Assembly (NCBI RefSeq): GCF_042683685.1
Contig: NZ_JBHUOP010000002.1
Location: 1 to 64,000 of the forward strand
From: Timonella corticicola
GTDB taxonomy: Bacteria; Actinomycetota; Actinomycetes; Actinomycetales; Cellulomonadaceae
Direction of reading: 5' to 3'
DNA length: 64,000 bases
In this document: positions 1-9,621 of the stretch, in pieces
How positions within the stretch are numbered: position 1 is the first letter of the stretch
How the letters are laid out: each line of letters opens with the position of its first letter
Translations under genes and position numbers: made by a program
The notes under the pieces: generated by a model
What the model saw: only the letters and a program-made list of their open reading frames with translations
Databases searched by the model: none
What the model was told of the DNA's origin: nothing

Positions 1-416
1 GGTATGAGACACAACCAGGTGCACCCTACTTGGCATTAACAATCAAACACACTATTGAGATATCAAACAACAACCACACACCAACCCAAACCCCCACCAC
101 AACAGCAGGAACCCGAACCGGGGCAACCTCTCAACCCTACCAGCACCACCAACCACAGTCAAAACCGTGACCATACGACACTGAAAGAGAAGAAAGAAAG
201 GAGTTCGTCCCGTCAAGCGGGCCGGGTAAAAACTCTACCCCACTCATCCACCAGAATCAAACCCAGCAAACACCCACACCCAACGACACACACCACCACA
301 CCAGGCAACAACACCACCCAATGAAAGCGACCCACCCAACACTACACACCCCACCCAACACCCGCCACCACCACACACGTGACACCCAACACCCCCAAGG
401 GTCGAACGTGAGGTGC
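1..416. other. A/C-rich intergenic region downstream of ligA
   Basis: No convincing gene is present. The + strand is strikingly poor in G and made of CCA/ACA-type triplets from about 60 to 400, so the reading frames here are low-complexity and have no ribosome binding site. Bases about 30-80 (cacactattgagatatcaaa and flanks) remind me of the 'cactgttgagttctcaa' spacer element found next to actinobacterial rRNA operons. That would place an rRNA operon just outside the window, but this is a recollection and not a computed match. Confidence 0.5.
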
Positions 417-3062
417 CTACTCTGCAGCGGCTGCCTCTGGAGGCTCACCACCCGTTTCAACATTAGAGCCAGCATCCGCAACCGCCTCGGGGCCACCGGC
501 CAAAAGCGCAACGAAACCAGACTCGTCGAGAATCCGTAGCCCAAGTTCACGGGCTTTGGTCTCCTTTGAACCGGCGTTCTCCCCGACGACCACGAAGTCA
601 GTCTTTTTGGACACTGAACCCGACGCCTTGCCGCCACGCGAGATGATCGCCTCCTTGGCCCCGTCTCGGCTGAATCCGGTCAGACCTCCGGTGACGACAA
701 CCGTGAGGCCTTCCAACGTCAACGGCACAGACTCGTCTCGGACGTCCTCCATCGTGACGCCAGCAGCGGCCCAGGCGTCAACGATTGCGCGACGCCACGG
801 TGACTCGAACCATTCTTTGACCGACAGTGCAATGGTGTTGCCGACTCCTTCAACCGCCGCGAGTTCCTCGACGGATGCGGAACGGATCGCCTCAAGTGAA
901 CCGAACTCCGTTGCAAGCGCGCGGGAGGCCGTCGGCCCGACGTGTCGGATGGACAGGCCGACAAGCACACGCCATAGCGGCTGGGTCTTGGCCTTCGCAA
1001 TTTCCTTGAACAATGTCAGCGTGGTCGCGCTCGGTGCGGCCGGTTTGCTGGCGGTTGCCTTCGAGTAGAAATAGGGAACGAGTTCCCACTTGTTGCCGGA
1101 CTTGAGTTTGCGCTCGCGCCACACTTTGACGTCTGCGAGCGCACCTGCCAGGTCGGAGGTCGGGTCGGCGAGTTCGAAGAGTTGGGCTTCGCCCTTGAGT
1201 ACTGGCGCGAGCGGTTGTAGGTCACGGTAGCGATATTCGAGGCGGGTTCGCGTGATTGTGCCCGCTGCGACACCTGCGGCCCGTACGGTCTGGGAAAATG
1301 CGGCATCAACCGCATCGGAGGGCACGTCACCGGCGTCCGAGACACCAGCCCCTGAGTCCTGCGCGACCTCTGCGCCACCAGCCACATCAGAACCTGTGAC
1401 ATCGGCATCCGCATCGGGAGCAGAATCTTGGAACACGTGCACGGCGTCGTCTTGTAGGAGTTGCGGGTTGGCCGCAATCTCGGCGAGGACTCGTTCACGA
1501 TCCTCGCGCCATTCGGCGGGGAAGGAGGAGTCCGGATCAGTGAGTGCGACAGCAGCCTCCCACCCCAGAGCCTCAATGTCGAAGCCGGAGCGGGCGCCGA
1601 TAGCGAAAATGCGCTCACGCAACTGCGATGGGCAGGATTCGGCGTTGGGACAGCGTAGGTCTTTGTCGCCTTCCTTTGCCTCCCCGATGGGCGTGCCACA
1701 GGACGGACAGTGCGTGGGCGGCTCCCACGGCACGGAGTCTGCGGGACGTAGGTGTGGGACGGATCCGAGGATCTCGGGGATGACGTCTCCCGCTTTACGC
1801 AGGATCACGGTATCCCCTGGACGCACGTCCTTGCGGACCACCTCGTGGAAGTTGTGCAGGGTTGCCATGGCCACGGTTGATCCTGCCACCACGACGGGTT
1901 CCATCTGACCGAATGGGGTCACTCGACCGGTGCGCCCAACGTTGACGAGGATGTCGATGAGTTTGGTGGTGACCTCTTCGGGCGGGTATTTGAACGCGAT
2001 CGCCCAGCGTGGTGCGCGCGATGTGGTTCCAAGTTGTGCCTGTTGCGCCAGCCTGTTGACCTTGATGACGAATCCGTCGAGTTCGTGTTCGATGTCGTGG
2101 CGGTGTTCGCCAAAGTAGTCGATCTTCGCTCGTACGGCATCAAGCCCGTGTTCCACGGAGTTGTGCGGGGAGACTGGGATGCCCCACTCGCGGTACAACT
2201 CGTACACGTCCGATTGCTTGGCGAGTTCCACCGGCGCGGGTCCGTTCCACTGCATGGCGCCGAACCCGTGCGCGTACATGGAGAGTTTGCGCGAGGCGGT
2301 GATGCGCGGGTCTTTTTGGCGCAGCGACCCGGCTGCGGCGTTGCGGGGGTTGGCGAACGTTTTGCCGCCGGCTTCTCGTTGTGCCTCGTTCAGTGCGTTG
2401 AAATCGGCGACGTTCATGAAGACCTCACCGCGGATTTCCACGAGCGCCGGGTGGCGCGCTGGATCGCCGCCAAGGTGAGTTGGGATGCTGCGAATCGTGC
2501 GTACGTTCAGTGTGACGTCGTCACCGGTGGTGCCGTTGCCTCGGGTGACCGCGCGGGCGAGCACGCCGTTCTCGTAGACGAGAGAGATCGCAAGACCGTC
2601 AATCTTGACCTCGCACAGGTATTCAACGTCGTCGACTTCGAGTCCTGACGCGATGCGCTGAGCCCACGCAGCAACCTCGTCGAAACTAAACGCGTTGTCA
2701 AGCGACAGCATGCGCGCAACGTGGTCCACTGCCGTGAACTCAGTGGCGAATCCGCCGCCGACCTTGGTGGTCGGCGAACCCTCAGGCACGTATCCCAGTT
2801 GGTCTTCAAGGTCGGTCAGTTGCCGCAGCAGCGCGTCAAAGTCGGCATCGGGAATCGAGGATTCCCCCGCTATGTAGTACTCGAACTGGTACTGCGTGAC
2901 CGCGCGGGCGAGTTCGTCCCACTGTCCGCGCAACTGCGCGTTATCTGGGCTGCTTTCCGACGAGTCGGCAGGTGGCGTGGAATCGGTCGCCTGCGGTGTG
3001 GAGTCGGGGTGGGCAATGGCTGCGGGAAACTGTTGCTCGTTGGTCACGGTTCTATTTTCCAC
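417..3062 (-). CDS. ligA: NAD-dependent DNA ligase LigA with long internal insertion
   Basis: Seals nicks in DNA during replication and repair using NAD+. The adenylation domain carries the nucleophile lysine in KIDG (K153). An OB-fold follows, then a zinc finger with C452, C455, C471 and C477, helix-hairpin-helix repeats (about 700-760) and a C-terminal BRCT domain (about 783-860). At 881 aa it is about 200 residues longer than typical LigA. The excess is an N-terminal Ser/Pro/Asp-rich tail of about 45 residues and an Ala/Asp-rich segment at about 505-670, between zinc finger and HhH domain. The start is a GTG with a weak ribosome binding site, and a GTG five codons inside is also possible. 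It is divergent from the peptidase gene and is the distal member of the conserved actinobacterial ligA neighbourhood. Confidence 0.96.
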   Translation of the reverse strand: MENRTVTNEQQFPAAIAHPDSTPQATDSTPPADSSESSPDNAQLRGQWDELARAVTQYQFEYYIAGESSIPDADFDALLRQLTDLEDQLGYVPEGSPTTKVGGGFATEFTAVDHVARMLSLDNAFSFDEVAAWAQRIASGLEVDDVEYLCEVKIDGLAISLVYENGVLARAVTRGNGTTGDDVTLNVRTIRSIPTHLGGDPARHPALVEIRGEVFMNVADFNALNEAQREAGGKTFANPRNAAAGSLRQKDPRITASRKLSMYAHGFGAMQWNGPAPVELAKQSDVYELYREWGIPVSPHNSVEHGLDAVRAKIDYFGEHRHDIEHELDGFVIKVNRLAQQAQLGTTSRAPRWAIAFKYPPEEVTTKLIDILVNVGRTGRVTPFGQMEPVVVAGSTVAMATLHNFHEVVRKDVRPGDTVILRKAGDVIPEILGSVPHLRPADSVPWEPPTHCPSCGTPIGEAKEGDKDLRCPNAESCPSQLRERIFAIGARSGFDIEALGWEAAVALTDPDSSFPAEWREDRERVLAEIAANPQLLQDDAVHVFQDSAPDADADVTGSDVAGGAEVAQDSGAGVSDAGDVPSDAVDAAFSQTVRAAGVAAGTITRTRLEYRYRDLQPLAPVLKGEAQLFELADPTSDLAGALADVKVWRERKLKSGNKWELVPYFYSKATASKPAAPSATTLTLFKEIAKAKTQPLWRVLVGLSIRHVGPTASRALATEFGSLEAIRSASVEELAAVEGVGNTIALSVKEWFESPWRRAIVDAWAAAGVTMEDVRDESVPLTLEGLTVVVTGGLTGFSRDGAKEAIISRGGKASGSVSKKTDFVVVGENAGSKETKARELGLRILDESGFVALLAGGPEAVADAGSNVETGGEPPEAAAAE

Positions 3063-3181
3063 GATTTTGAGAGTTTGGAGTCACGGAACTTTTTGGCATG
3101 GAGTTATGTGTGAATGCTGGGGAGAAGTACCGCGAGGGGTAGTAGGTCCGCGTTGGAATGTCAGTCAGTGGGGTTAAGTTA

Positions 3182-5326
3182 ATGTCCATGGCATCCATGA
3201 AGCATGAATTCCTCACTCAGGAAGAAGCAGTCGCTCAGGACCCTCATCTCTGGCTTGAACACATTACGTCAGACCAGGCGCTCGAGTGGGTCGAAGTACA
3301 AAACGCGAAGTCACGAGAGCGTTTCGCCACAACCGACGAGTTTGCGGCAGTCGAGAGGAGCATCCGTGAGGTGCTGGACTCCGACGACAAGATTCCCATG
3401 GTCTCGTATGCTGGCGGGTTCCTCTACAACTTCTGGCGCGACGCCAACCACCCGCGCGGGCTGTGGCGCCGCACCACCGAGGAGTCATATGAGAGCGAGC
3501 AACCCCAATGGGACGTCCTGCTCGACGTTGACGCTCTGTGTGAGACCGAGGATGAGCAGTGGGTGTTCCACGGTGCTAGTTTGCTGCGGCCTGACTATGA
3601 TCGAGCACTTGTCAGCCTGTCTCGCGGCGGTACCGACGCTGACGAAACCCGCGAGTTCGATCTGACCACCCGCTCCTTCATCGCTCCTGAGAATGGAGGT
3701 TTCTTCCGCCCCGAGTCCAAGGGTGGACTGCGCTGGATCAACCGCGATGAGGTCTTCGTCTACACTGACTTCGGCCCTGACCAGGACGGCAACCCGACCC
3801 TGACCGGTTCCGGCTATCCACGCATCGCCAAGCGGTTACAGCGTGGGCAGCGATTTGAGGATGCGGCCGTCGTCTATGCCGGAGATGACGAGGACATGTA
3901 CATCTCAGCGTGGCATTCGTTTACACCGGGCTTCGAACGCAACTTCGTGAGCCGCTCAATCGCGTTCTACAACTCCGAGACCTATCTGCTCGAAGACGAC
4001 GGCACGCTCACTCTGCTTGAGGTTCCCAATTCGGCCGAGGTCTCCGCGTACCGGGACCTGGTCTTTGTGGAACTGCGTGAGGACTGGGTTCTGGACCATG
4101 CGACCTACGCAGCGGGCTCCCTCCTCGTCACAGATTTTGAGAAGTTTCTCGCAGGAAATCGCAAGTTCACGGTGCTGTTTGCGCCAACGGACACAACCAG
4201 TCTTGCGGGAGCCTCATTCACGAGGGATTACCTTGTGCTCAACGTTCTGGCCGACGTGAAGAACAAGCTGAGCGTACTGATCCCACCCACCGATTCGTCG
4301 CAAGGCCAGTGGCGCGAAATGCCACTGGCCGGGCTGCCGGAACTCGGCACGGTATCCGTGGGCGCTGTCGACTCGGACGAGTCCAACGACGTGTGGATCG
4401 TCACCACCGACTACCTCACCCCAACCACCCTGCTACGTGCTAGCCTCGACGATCTGCTCGCCACGCAGGAAACAGACAACGTCCCGATTCTTGAGCCGCT
4501 GAAATCGATGCCGTCGTTCTTTGATCCGAGCAGGTACGCGGTGTCACAGAACTTTGCGATCTCCGATGATGGGACACGAGTTCCCTATTTCCTGATTCAC
4601 AGATCTGACATAGTGCTTGATGGCACCACCCCGACGCTGCTGTACGGTTACGGTGGTTTCGAGATCTCGTTGACGCCCAACTACTCGGGTGCTCTGGGGC
4701 GCGGGTGGCTTGAACGTGGCGGTGCCTATGCTGTGGCAAACATCCGCGGCGGCGGAGAATACGGGCCTCGATGGCATCAGGCTGCGCTCAAAGAGAACAG
4801 GCACCGCGCCTATCAGGACTTTTCCTCCGTGGCCAAAGATCTCATTGCGCGAGGGGTCACCTCTACCCCACACTTGGGGGTAGAAGGACGGTCCAACGGT
4901 GGTCTGCTCACCGGAAATATGCTCATGCAGTACCCTGACCTTTTCGGTGCAGTGGTAATCGGCGTTCCCCTTCTGGACATGAAGCGATACACGCACCTGC
5001 TTGCGGGTGCGTCCTGGATGGCCGAATACGGCGACCCCGATGTACCGCAGGAGTGGGATTACATCTCTACGTTCTCCCCGTATCACCTCTTCGATGCGGG
5101 CCGCACGTACCCTCCGGTCATGTTCTACACCTCGACCAAAGACGACCGAGTCCACCCTGGTCACGCCCGTAAACTTGCGGCTGCGATGATCACGGCGGGC
5201 AAGGACGTCACCTACTACGAAAACACCGAGGGCGGACACGCAGGTTCAAGCGACAACAGTCAGGCAGCCTACGTTGCAACGCTCTCGTACCAGTTCCTCT
5301 GGGAGAACCTCAGCCATGAACAGTAA
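3182..5326 (+). CDS. Prolyl oligopeptidase family (S9A) serine peptidase
   Basis: A cytosolic-type oligopeptidase of about 714 aa with an N-terminal beta-propeller and a C-terminal alpha/beta-hydrolase domain. The catalytic domain shows the YGYGGF strand, NIRGGGEYG, the nucleophile elbow GRSNGG (Ser at about nt 4892), the acid in TKDDRVHPGH and the histidine in GGHAG. No signal peptide is visible. I prefer the ATG at 3182 because GGGG lies 8 bases before it; an upstream ATG at 3158 would add eight residues, and ATGs at 3188 and 3197 are also possible. The last 11 bases overlap the NUDIX gene, so the two are probably translated together. Substrate cannot be told from sequence. Confidence 0.9.
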   Translation: MSMASMKHEFLTQEEAVAQDPHLWLEHITSDQALEWVEVQNAKSRERFATTDEFAAVERSIREVLDSDDKIPMVSYAGGFLYNFWRDANHPRGLWRRTTEESYESEQPQWDVLLDVDALCETEDEQWVFHGASLLRPDYDRALVSLSRGGTDADETREFDLTTRSFIAPENGGFFRPESKGGLRWINRDEVFVYTDFGPDQDGNPTLTGSGYPRIAKRLQRGQRFEDAAVVYAGDDEDMYISAWHSFTPGFERNFVSRSIAFYNSETYLLEDDGTLTLLEVPNSAEVSAYRDLVFVELREDWVLDHATYAAGSLLVTDFEKFLAGNRKFTVLFAPTDTTSLAGASFTRDYLVLNVLADVKNKLSVLIPPTDSSQGQWREMPLAGLPELGTVSVGAVDSDESNDVWIVTTDYLTPTTLLRASLDDLLATQETDNVPILEPLKSMPSFFDPSRYAVSQNFAISDDGTRVPYFLIHRSDIVLDGTTPTLLYGYGGFEISLTPNYSGALGRGWLERGGAYAVANIRGGGEYGPRWHQAALKENRHRAYQDFSSVAKDLIARGVTSTPHLGVEGRSNGGLLTGNMLMQYPDLFGAVVIGVPLLDMKRYTHLLAGASWMAEYGDPDVPQEWDYISTFSPYHLFDAGRTYPPVMFYTSTKDDRVHPGHARKLAAAMITAGKDVTYYENTEGGHAGSSDNSQAAYVATLSYQFLWENLSHEQ

Positions 5327-5849
5327 CAACATCCACGTGGTCGCCGTCCTCGTGCAAGATCACGACGACAACATCCTGCTCGTGCGTAAGCGCGGAACCG
5401 AAACCTTCATCCAACCCGGTGGCAAGCCTGAACACGGCGAATCCATCGCCGAGACCGCACAGCGCGAGGTCCTCGAGGAGACGGGTCTCAACTTCGACAC
5501 CAACCGATTCAAGACCATTGGCACGTTCGATGCCCCGGCAGCCAACGAACCAGGCTTCACCATCACCGCGGACTGCCTTCGTGTACGTTTGCGCCCTGGT
5601 GAATCAGCCAAGGTACTCGCAGACGCCGAGATCGAACAGCTCGCGTGGTTCACTCCTCGCCAGGCGGCAGAAGACATCAACGCCGCTCCCCTGTTCAAGG
5701 ACATCATCCTCCCGATGATCCTCGACACCGATGAGGACGTAGTGCCTCAAGCAGAGGCCCTGCCCTCAGTCGCCGAACTCGGTGACGGTCAGGAAGGTCC
5801 GCCGCAGTCCGAGGGTGAACAACCCGGTGATAAGACGCGTGCAGCCTGA
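5316..5849 (+). CDS. NUDIX hydrolase
   Basis: Hydrolyses a nucleoside diphosphate linked to another group. The complete Nudix box G-x5-E-x7-R-E-V-L-E-E-T-G-L lies at about residues 30-52. The product is 177 aa with a Pro/Glu-rich C-terminal tail of about 35 residues beyond the Nudix fold. The ATG at 5316 is chosen because GGGAGA precedes it and it sits inside the end of the peptidase gene (11-base overlap), which fits translational coupling. A TTG 42 bases upstream would add a poorly supported Ser/Arg-rich stretch. It is followed by a strong hairpin terminator. MutT-like clean-up is one possible role; the substrate is unknown. Confidence 0.9.
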   Translation: MNSNNIHVVAVLVQDHDDNILLVRKRGTETFIQPGGKPEHGESIAETAQREVLEETGLNFDTNRFKTIGTFDAPAANEPGFTITADCLRVRLRPGESAKVLADAEIEQLAWFTPRQAAEDINAAPLFKDIILPMILDTDEDVVPQAEALPSVAELGDGQEGPPQSEGEQPGDKTRAA

Positions 5850-5897
5850 TCAGCCGTGACTGAGCCGAACGTTTGGCTCATATGCACTTACGCCCAA

Positions 5898-5932
5898 GAG
5901 GGTGCGGAACCGTTCATCGATTCCGCACCCTC
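5898..5932. terminator. Bidirectional terminator between NUDIX and MFS genes
   Basis: Perfect 12-base inverted repeat (GAGGGTGCGGAA at 5898-5909, TTCCGCACCCTC at 5921-5932) with an 11-base loop, followed by CTTGTTTC. It lies between two convergent genes and could serve both. Confidence 0.85.
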
Positions 5933-5958
5933 CTTGTTTCATTGCTCCCTGCGAGAGC

Positions 5959-7278
5959 CTATCTCAGGTAGGAGACCGCTGTACGGGAGTCGTATTTTAG
6001 GAAGTTCTTCTGCCAGGCAAGCAGGAGCCACAGCGCAACGATGCAGGTGATTCCACCGATGATGGCAGCGTTGCCCTCGCCCCACCAGGTGGCCTCGGTC
6101 CCGAGCCACATCTCCCCAAGGCGCGGACCACCGGCCACCACGACGATGAACACGCCTTGGAGCCGTCCTCGCATGTGATCGGGGGTCGCGGTCTGCAGGA
6201 TGGTTTGGCGGAATATCGCTGACACCTGATCGGAGGCTCCTGCGAGTGCCAGGGCGATTGTCGCGGCGATGATGTACGACCATTTTGGTTCGCTTGGGGT
6301 GTTCTGTCCTGCCGCCACAACGATCACGCCGAATGCAACGATGGACAATCCCCACGCCGTGATCGCGTAGGCGATCACCTTGCCCTGTTTGGTCACGTGA
6401 GTTAAGCCTCCGGAGAAGGCGGACGCGAAGATACCGCCAATTGCGACTCCGGCTGTCAGCAGACCCACGGTCGTGCTTCCACCGCCGAGCGCGATCATGC
6501 CGATTGCGGGCAGCAGTACTTTGGGCGATGCGAAGATCATGGCGCACAGGTCCACGAGGAAGGTCATGCGGACATCGGACTGAGTCTTGAGGTAGGCGAA
6601 CCCGTCGAGAACGGAACGCAACCCCACTCGTCGACGAGGCTTGGGGTTACCGTCAGCGTCAAGCTCAGGTTCGGGACGCATTGGCGGCAGTTTGAACACC
6701 GCGAAGAGAGCGGCAAGATAGAGAGCGGCGTCGATCGTATAGGCGGTTGCGTATCCGAAGAACTGCACGAGCAATGCCCCAATAAGAGGCCCGACGCTGA
6801 AGGCTAGGTTTCCGGTCAATCCCATCAGTGAGTTGGCAGCGGGCATGAGTTCTGGACGCAACAGCTTGGGGATGATGGCCTGGCGGGCCGGGTTGTTCAC
6901 GGCAAAGCAGGCGGATTGCAGCGCCACCAGAGCGTAGAGCACATATTCGTTGCGCACACCCGCCCAGGCCTGAAGCGCAAGTGTCGCGGTGATGACCCAC
7001 AGTGCGCTTGAAGTGATCAGCGAGACTTTACGTCTGTCGTACACATCGACAAGTGCGCCACCATACAGCCCAAGAAGGACCAGGGGAATCAGCGCGGCGA
7101 GTCCGAGCAACCCCACTTTGAACGTGGACTGCGTGATGTCGTAGACCTCGAGCCCCACAGCCATAACGGTGACCTGCGCTCCGAAGTTGGAGACCCCGAG
7201 CCCCCACCACAGGCGGGCGAATGCGGGCGATTCCTTCAAGGGAGTCGTGTCGACCAGGATTCTGGATGCTGCAGACAT
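5959..7278 (-). CDS. MFS transporter (EntS/MFS_3-like exporter)
   Basis: A 439-aa inner-membrane protein with about 12 hydrophobic helices and the MFS loop 2-3 signature (GGALVDVYDRRKV). A charged cytoplasmic loop (MRPEPELDADGNPKPRRR region) lies between the two six-helix halves. The fold is that of the multidrug/siderophore exporter group that includes EntS. It is the last gene of the minus-strand operon iscS-mnmA-metE-like-MFS, beginning six bases after the MetE-like stop. Substrate unknown; its place next to sulfur-transfer genes does not by itself tell the cargo. Confidence 0.88.
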   Translation of the reverse strand: MSAASRILVDTTPLKESPAFARLWWGLGVSNFGAQVTVMAVGLEVYDITQSTFKVGLLGLAALIPLVLLGLYGGALVDVYDRRKVSLITSSALWVITATLALQAWAGVRNEYVLYALVALQSACFAVNNPARQAIIPKLLRPELMPAANSLMGLTGNLAFSVGPLIGALLVQFFGYATAYTIDAALYLAALFAVFKLPPMRPEPELDADGNPKPRRRVGLRSVLDGFAYLKTQSDVRMTFLVDLCAMIFASPKVLLPAIGMIALGGGSTTVGLLTAGVAIGGIFASAFSGGLTHVTKQGKVIAYAITAWGLSIVAFGVIVVAAGQNTPSEPKWSYIIAATIALALAGASDQVSAIFRQTILQTATPDHMRGRLQGVFIVVVAGGPRLGEMWLGTEATWWGEGNAAIIGGITCIVALWLLLAWQKNFLKYDSRTAVSYLR

Positions 7279-7284
7279 GGTTGG

Positions 7285-8322
7285 CTACTGTGCGGCCCTT
7301 TCGGCGATATGTTCGGCAACGCGTTTGAGGGTCGCAATGGACCCACGTGCGGCGGTGGAACCTTGGTGATACAGATCGCGGGCTGCCACCGCGCTCTGGG
7401 TGATGACGGTATCGGCGAGACGGGACGGTTCGAGACCCATTCGATGCCAGGGTACGAGCAGCGTGTCAGCAAGATTCTTGAGGTTTGGCCCTGAACACTG
7501 TGAAACCTGCGGTGCAGGCAAACCGAGCCACAGGTGGGTTCCGCGTTCGACAACGCGCGCGATCAGTTCCCAGCCGCGTTCGTTCCAGGAGTCGGATCGC
7601 CCGAAGTCCATGACGAGTGCGTCGGCTTCGCTGTGCACGACGGGGGCGATGCCGACCCAGGCGTCGCCGACGTTCACTGCAACGCGTGCGCTACTCGACT
7701 TAATCGTTTCAACGAGGGGTTTTAAGTGCTGCACGAGGGTCGGTCCGGGAACTGCCGGGATGCGTGAGTAGCCGGAGAAGGTGGGCAGGACGCCTGCGGC
7801 GATCTGTCCGATGAGGTGTTCGTGCAGATGGATCGTGATGTGTGCACCGGGTAGTTGGCTGTGCAGATTGGCGACGAGCCCGCTGGTTCCCTGTGCGAGT
7901 GACAGTGCCAGATCTCCAACCGCACCGAAATCCGTAAGTGCTCGATCCCCACGAGCAAGGTACAACTGGGCAGCCAGAGTCCACGGGCCAGTCAGATCAA
8001 TCGTGATGGGTCCGTCAAACCCGGTACCAGCGATTGCGAAGGCCTCGAGGTCTTGCGTCAACAGACTCTGCGCACGTTCGCGGTCGCGCCCACCGCGGTC
8101 AGCGAGCTTCCAGCCATGGGGTCCCAGTTCGTAGGGTACTTCCTCAAGCACGGCGAGGGTTCGGCCAATACGGGTTGCCCAGGCAGCGCGTTCGGGAAGT
8201 TCCGCAAGAAACGGGGCGGCGGTGACCCCGGTGGGAGACTGACTCAGGTCCTCAAAGATCTCGAGTTGAGCGGGCAGGATATCCTCGCCCGGCCACAGTC
8301 CAGGCCCGACGACACCGGTCAT
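7285..8322 (-). CDS. MetE-like (vitamin B12-independent methionine synthase family) protein
   Basis: 345 aa, about the length of the C-terminal TIM barrel of MetE only. A gene of this type sits between mnmA and ligA in many actinobacteria (Rv3015c in M. tuberculosis). Family-like stretches are ITIDLTGPWTLA and TFSGYSRIPAVPGP. I do not see the zinc-binding His-x-Cys of true MetE: at the matching place the sequence reads HLHEHL. Methionine synthesis is therefore doubtful, and a methyl-transfer or regulatory role is only an inference. The start codon overlaps the mnmA stop by four bases (ATGA), so it is coupled to mnmA. Confidence 0.8.
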   Translation of the reverse strand: MTGVVGPGLWPGEDILPAQLEIFEDLSQSPTGVTAAPFLAELPERAAWATRIGRTLAVLEEVPYELGPHGWKLADRGGRDRERAQSLLTQDLEAFAIAGTGFDGPITIDLTGPWTLAAQLYLARGDRALTDFGAVGDLALSLAQGTSGLVANLHSQLPGAHITIHLHEHLIGQIAAGVLPTFSGYSRIPAVPGPTLVQHLKPLVETIKSSSARVAVNVGDAWVGIAPVVHSEADALVMDFGRSDSWNERGWELIARVVERGTHLWLGLPAPQVSQCSGPNLKNLADTLLVPWHRMGLEPSRLADTVITQSAVAARDLYHQGSTAARGSIATLKRVAEHIAERAAQ

Positions 8323-9596
8323 GCGACAACGCGCTCCGCGACTGGCGCCTGGGCCACCGTTGCCTTGCGGTCCGATGCCACCACGGTGGCCTGACCGAGC
8401 ACGCGTGTTCCGGAGTAGATCACGAGTGACTGACCTGCAGCAACGCCCCGTAGGGTGCCACCCGACAGTTCAACCTCGATCATGGAACGATTCGTATCCG
8501 AGACGGGAACCCCCTCAGCGCGACCGCACTGTTGTACAAGGTGCTCCTTGCCCTGACCGAGCATCTCTTCAGCGCGATTCAGGGACACGGCGCGAGCGCG
8601 TCCGGCAACGGGAATACCGTGAGCACGGACCTGAACCTCGACGTCGAACCAGTCAGATCCCTGCTCACCGAGGTTCACCTGGTCGAGCACATCATCCGCA
8701 AACCACACGGCTTTGTCCCCTACGATCCGGTTGACGGTCAAGAGTTCCGCCGGGCCCACGATGACGGTGTTGGTCTTGGTGTTGGTCTCCACCACATAGC
8801 GTGGCTTGCCATCGGCGGCAGGGTTTCCCAGCGCGAGTCCCTTACGCTGACCGACCGTGTACGCGTAGGCACCATCGTGCGCACCCACGATGTTTCCGTC
8901 AACGTCTCGGATCTCTCCGGGACGGTCTCCCAGACGCTCCGCCAGGAAACCCTTGGTATCGCCGTCCGCGACGAAGCAGATGTCATAGGAGTCGGGCTTG
9001 TTGGACACACCCAGACCACGGGTCTCGGCCTCGGAGCGCACCTCGTCCTTTGAGGCGTAGCCACCGAGGGGGAAGATCGCATGCTTGATCCGCGATGGCC
9101 CCATCACTGCCAGGACATAGGACTGGTCCTTGGCGGTGTTCGGGGAACGGTGCAGTTCGCGGATGGACTTGGACGCCCCGGATGAGTCAGTGTATTCCCG
9201 CTCTATTATCTGCGCGTAGTGCCCGGTGGCAACCGCATCGAATCCGAGCGCCCGCGCCTTGTCAAGCAGCGCCTCAAACTTGATGAACTCGTTACAGCGC
9301 ACGCACGGGTTGGGGGTGCGCCCGGCCTCATACTCGGACACGAAGTCTGCGATCACGGTGTCCTCGAACTTCTCGGACATGTCCCACACGTAGTATGGGA
9401 TACCGAGAATGTCCGCGGCACGGCGCGCATCACCTGCGTCCTCAATCGAGCAGCAACCACGCGAACCTGAACGGAACTGGTTGCGGTTGCGGGACAGTGC
9501 CATGTGCACGCCAACCACTTCGTGCCCCGCCTCAACGGCAAGGGCGGCAGCCACGGCGGAGTCAACGCCTCCTGACATTGCGGCCAAAACCCGCAT
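8319..9596 (-). CDS. mnmA: tRNA-specific 2-thiouridylase MnmA
   Basis: Thiolates C2 of uridine 34 in tRNAs for Lys, Glu and Gln, using sulfur delivered from the cysteine desulfurase. Residues 1-20 hold the ATP pyrophosphatase P-loop SGGVDS. The two catalytic cysteines are in NPCVRCN and SYDICFVADGD, and YTVGQRKGL and a C-terminal beta-barrel follow. The start is the ATG at 9594-9596, because AAAGGAGAGG sits 7 bases upstream; a longer frame reaching 9671 would add 25 residues inside the iscS end. It lies 25 bases after iscS, as expected for its sulfur donor. Confidence 0.96.
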   Translation of the reverse strand: MRVLAAMSGGVDSAVAAALAVEAGHEVVGVHMALSRNRNQFRSGSRGCCSIEDAGDARRAADILGIPYYVWDMSEKFEDTVIADFVSEYEAGRTPNPCVRCNEFIKFEALLDKARALGFDAVATGHYAQIIEREYTDSSGASKSIRELHRSPNTAKDQSYVLAVMGPSRIKHAIFPLGGYASKDEVRSEAETRGLGVSNKPDSYDICFVADGDTKGFLAERLGDRPGEIRDVDGNIVGAHDGAYAYTVGQRKGLALGNPAADGKPRYVVETNTKTNTVIVGPAELLTVNRIVGDKAVWFADDVLDQVNLGEQGSDWFDVEVQVRAHGIPVAGRARAVSLNRAEEMLGQGKEHLVQQCGRAEGVPVSDTNRSMIEVELSGGTLRGVAAGQSLVIYSGTRVLGQATVVASDRKATVAQAPVAERVVA

Positions 9597-9621
9597 GAAA
9601 TCCCTCTCCTTTACCGCGTGT

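Noticed and set aside
55..637. Small frames in the first 640 bases
   Set aside because: Low-complexity Thr/Pro/His or Trp/Val-rich translations, no ribosome binding site, partly antisense to ligA.
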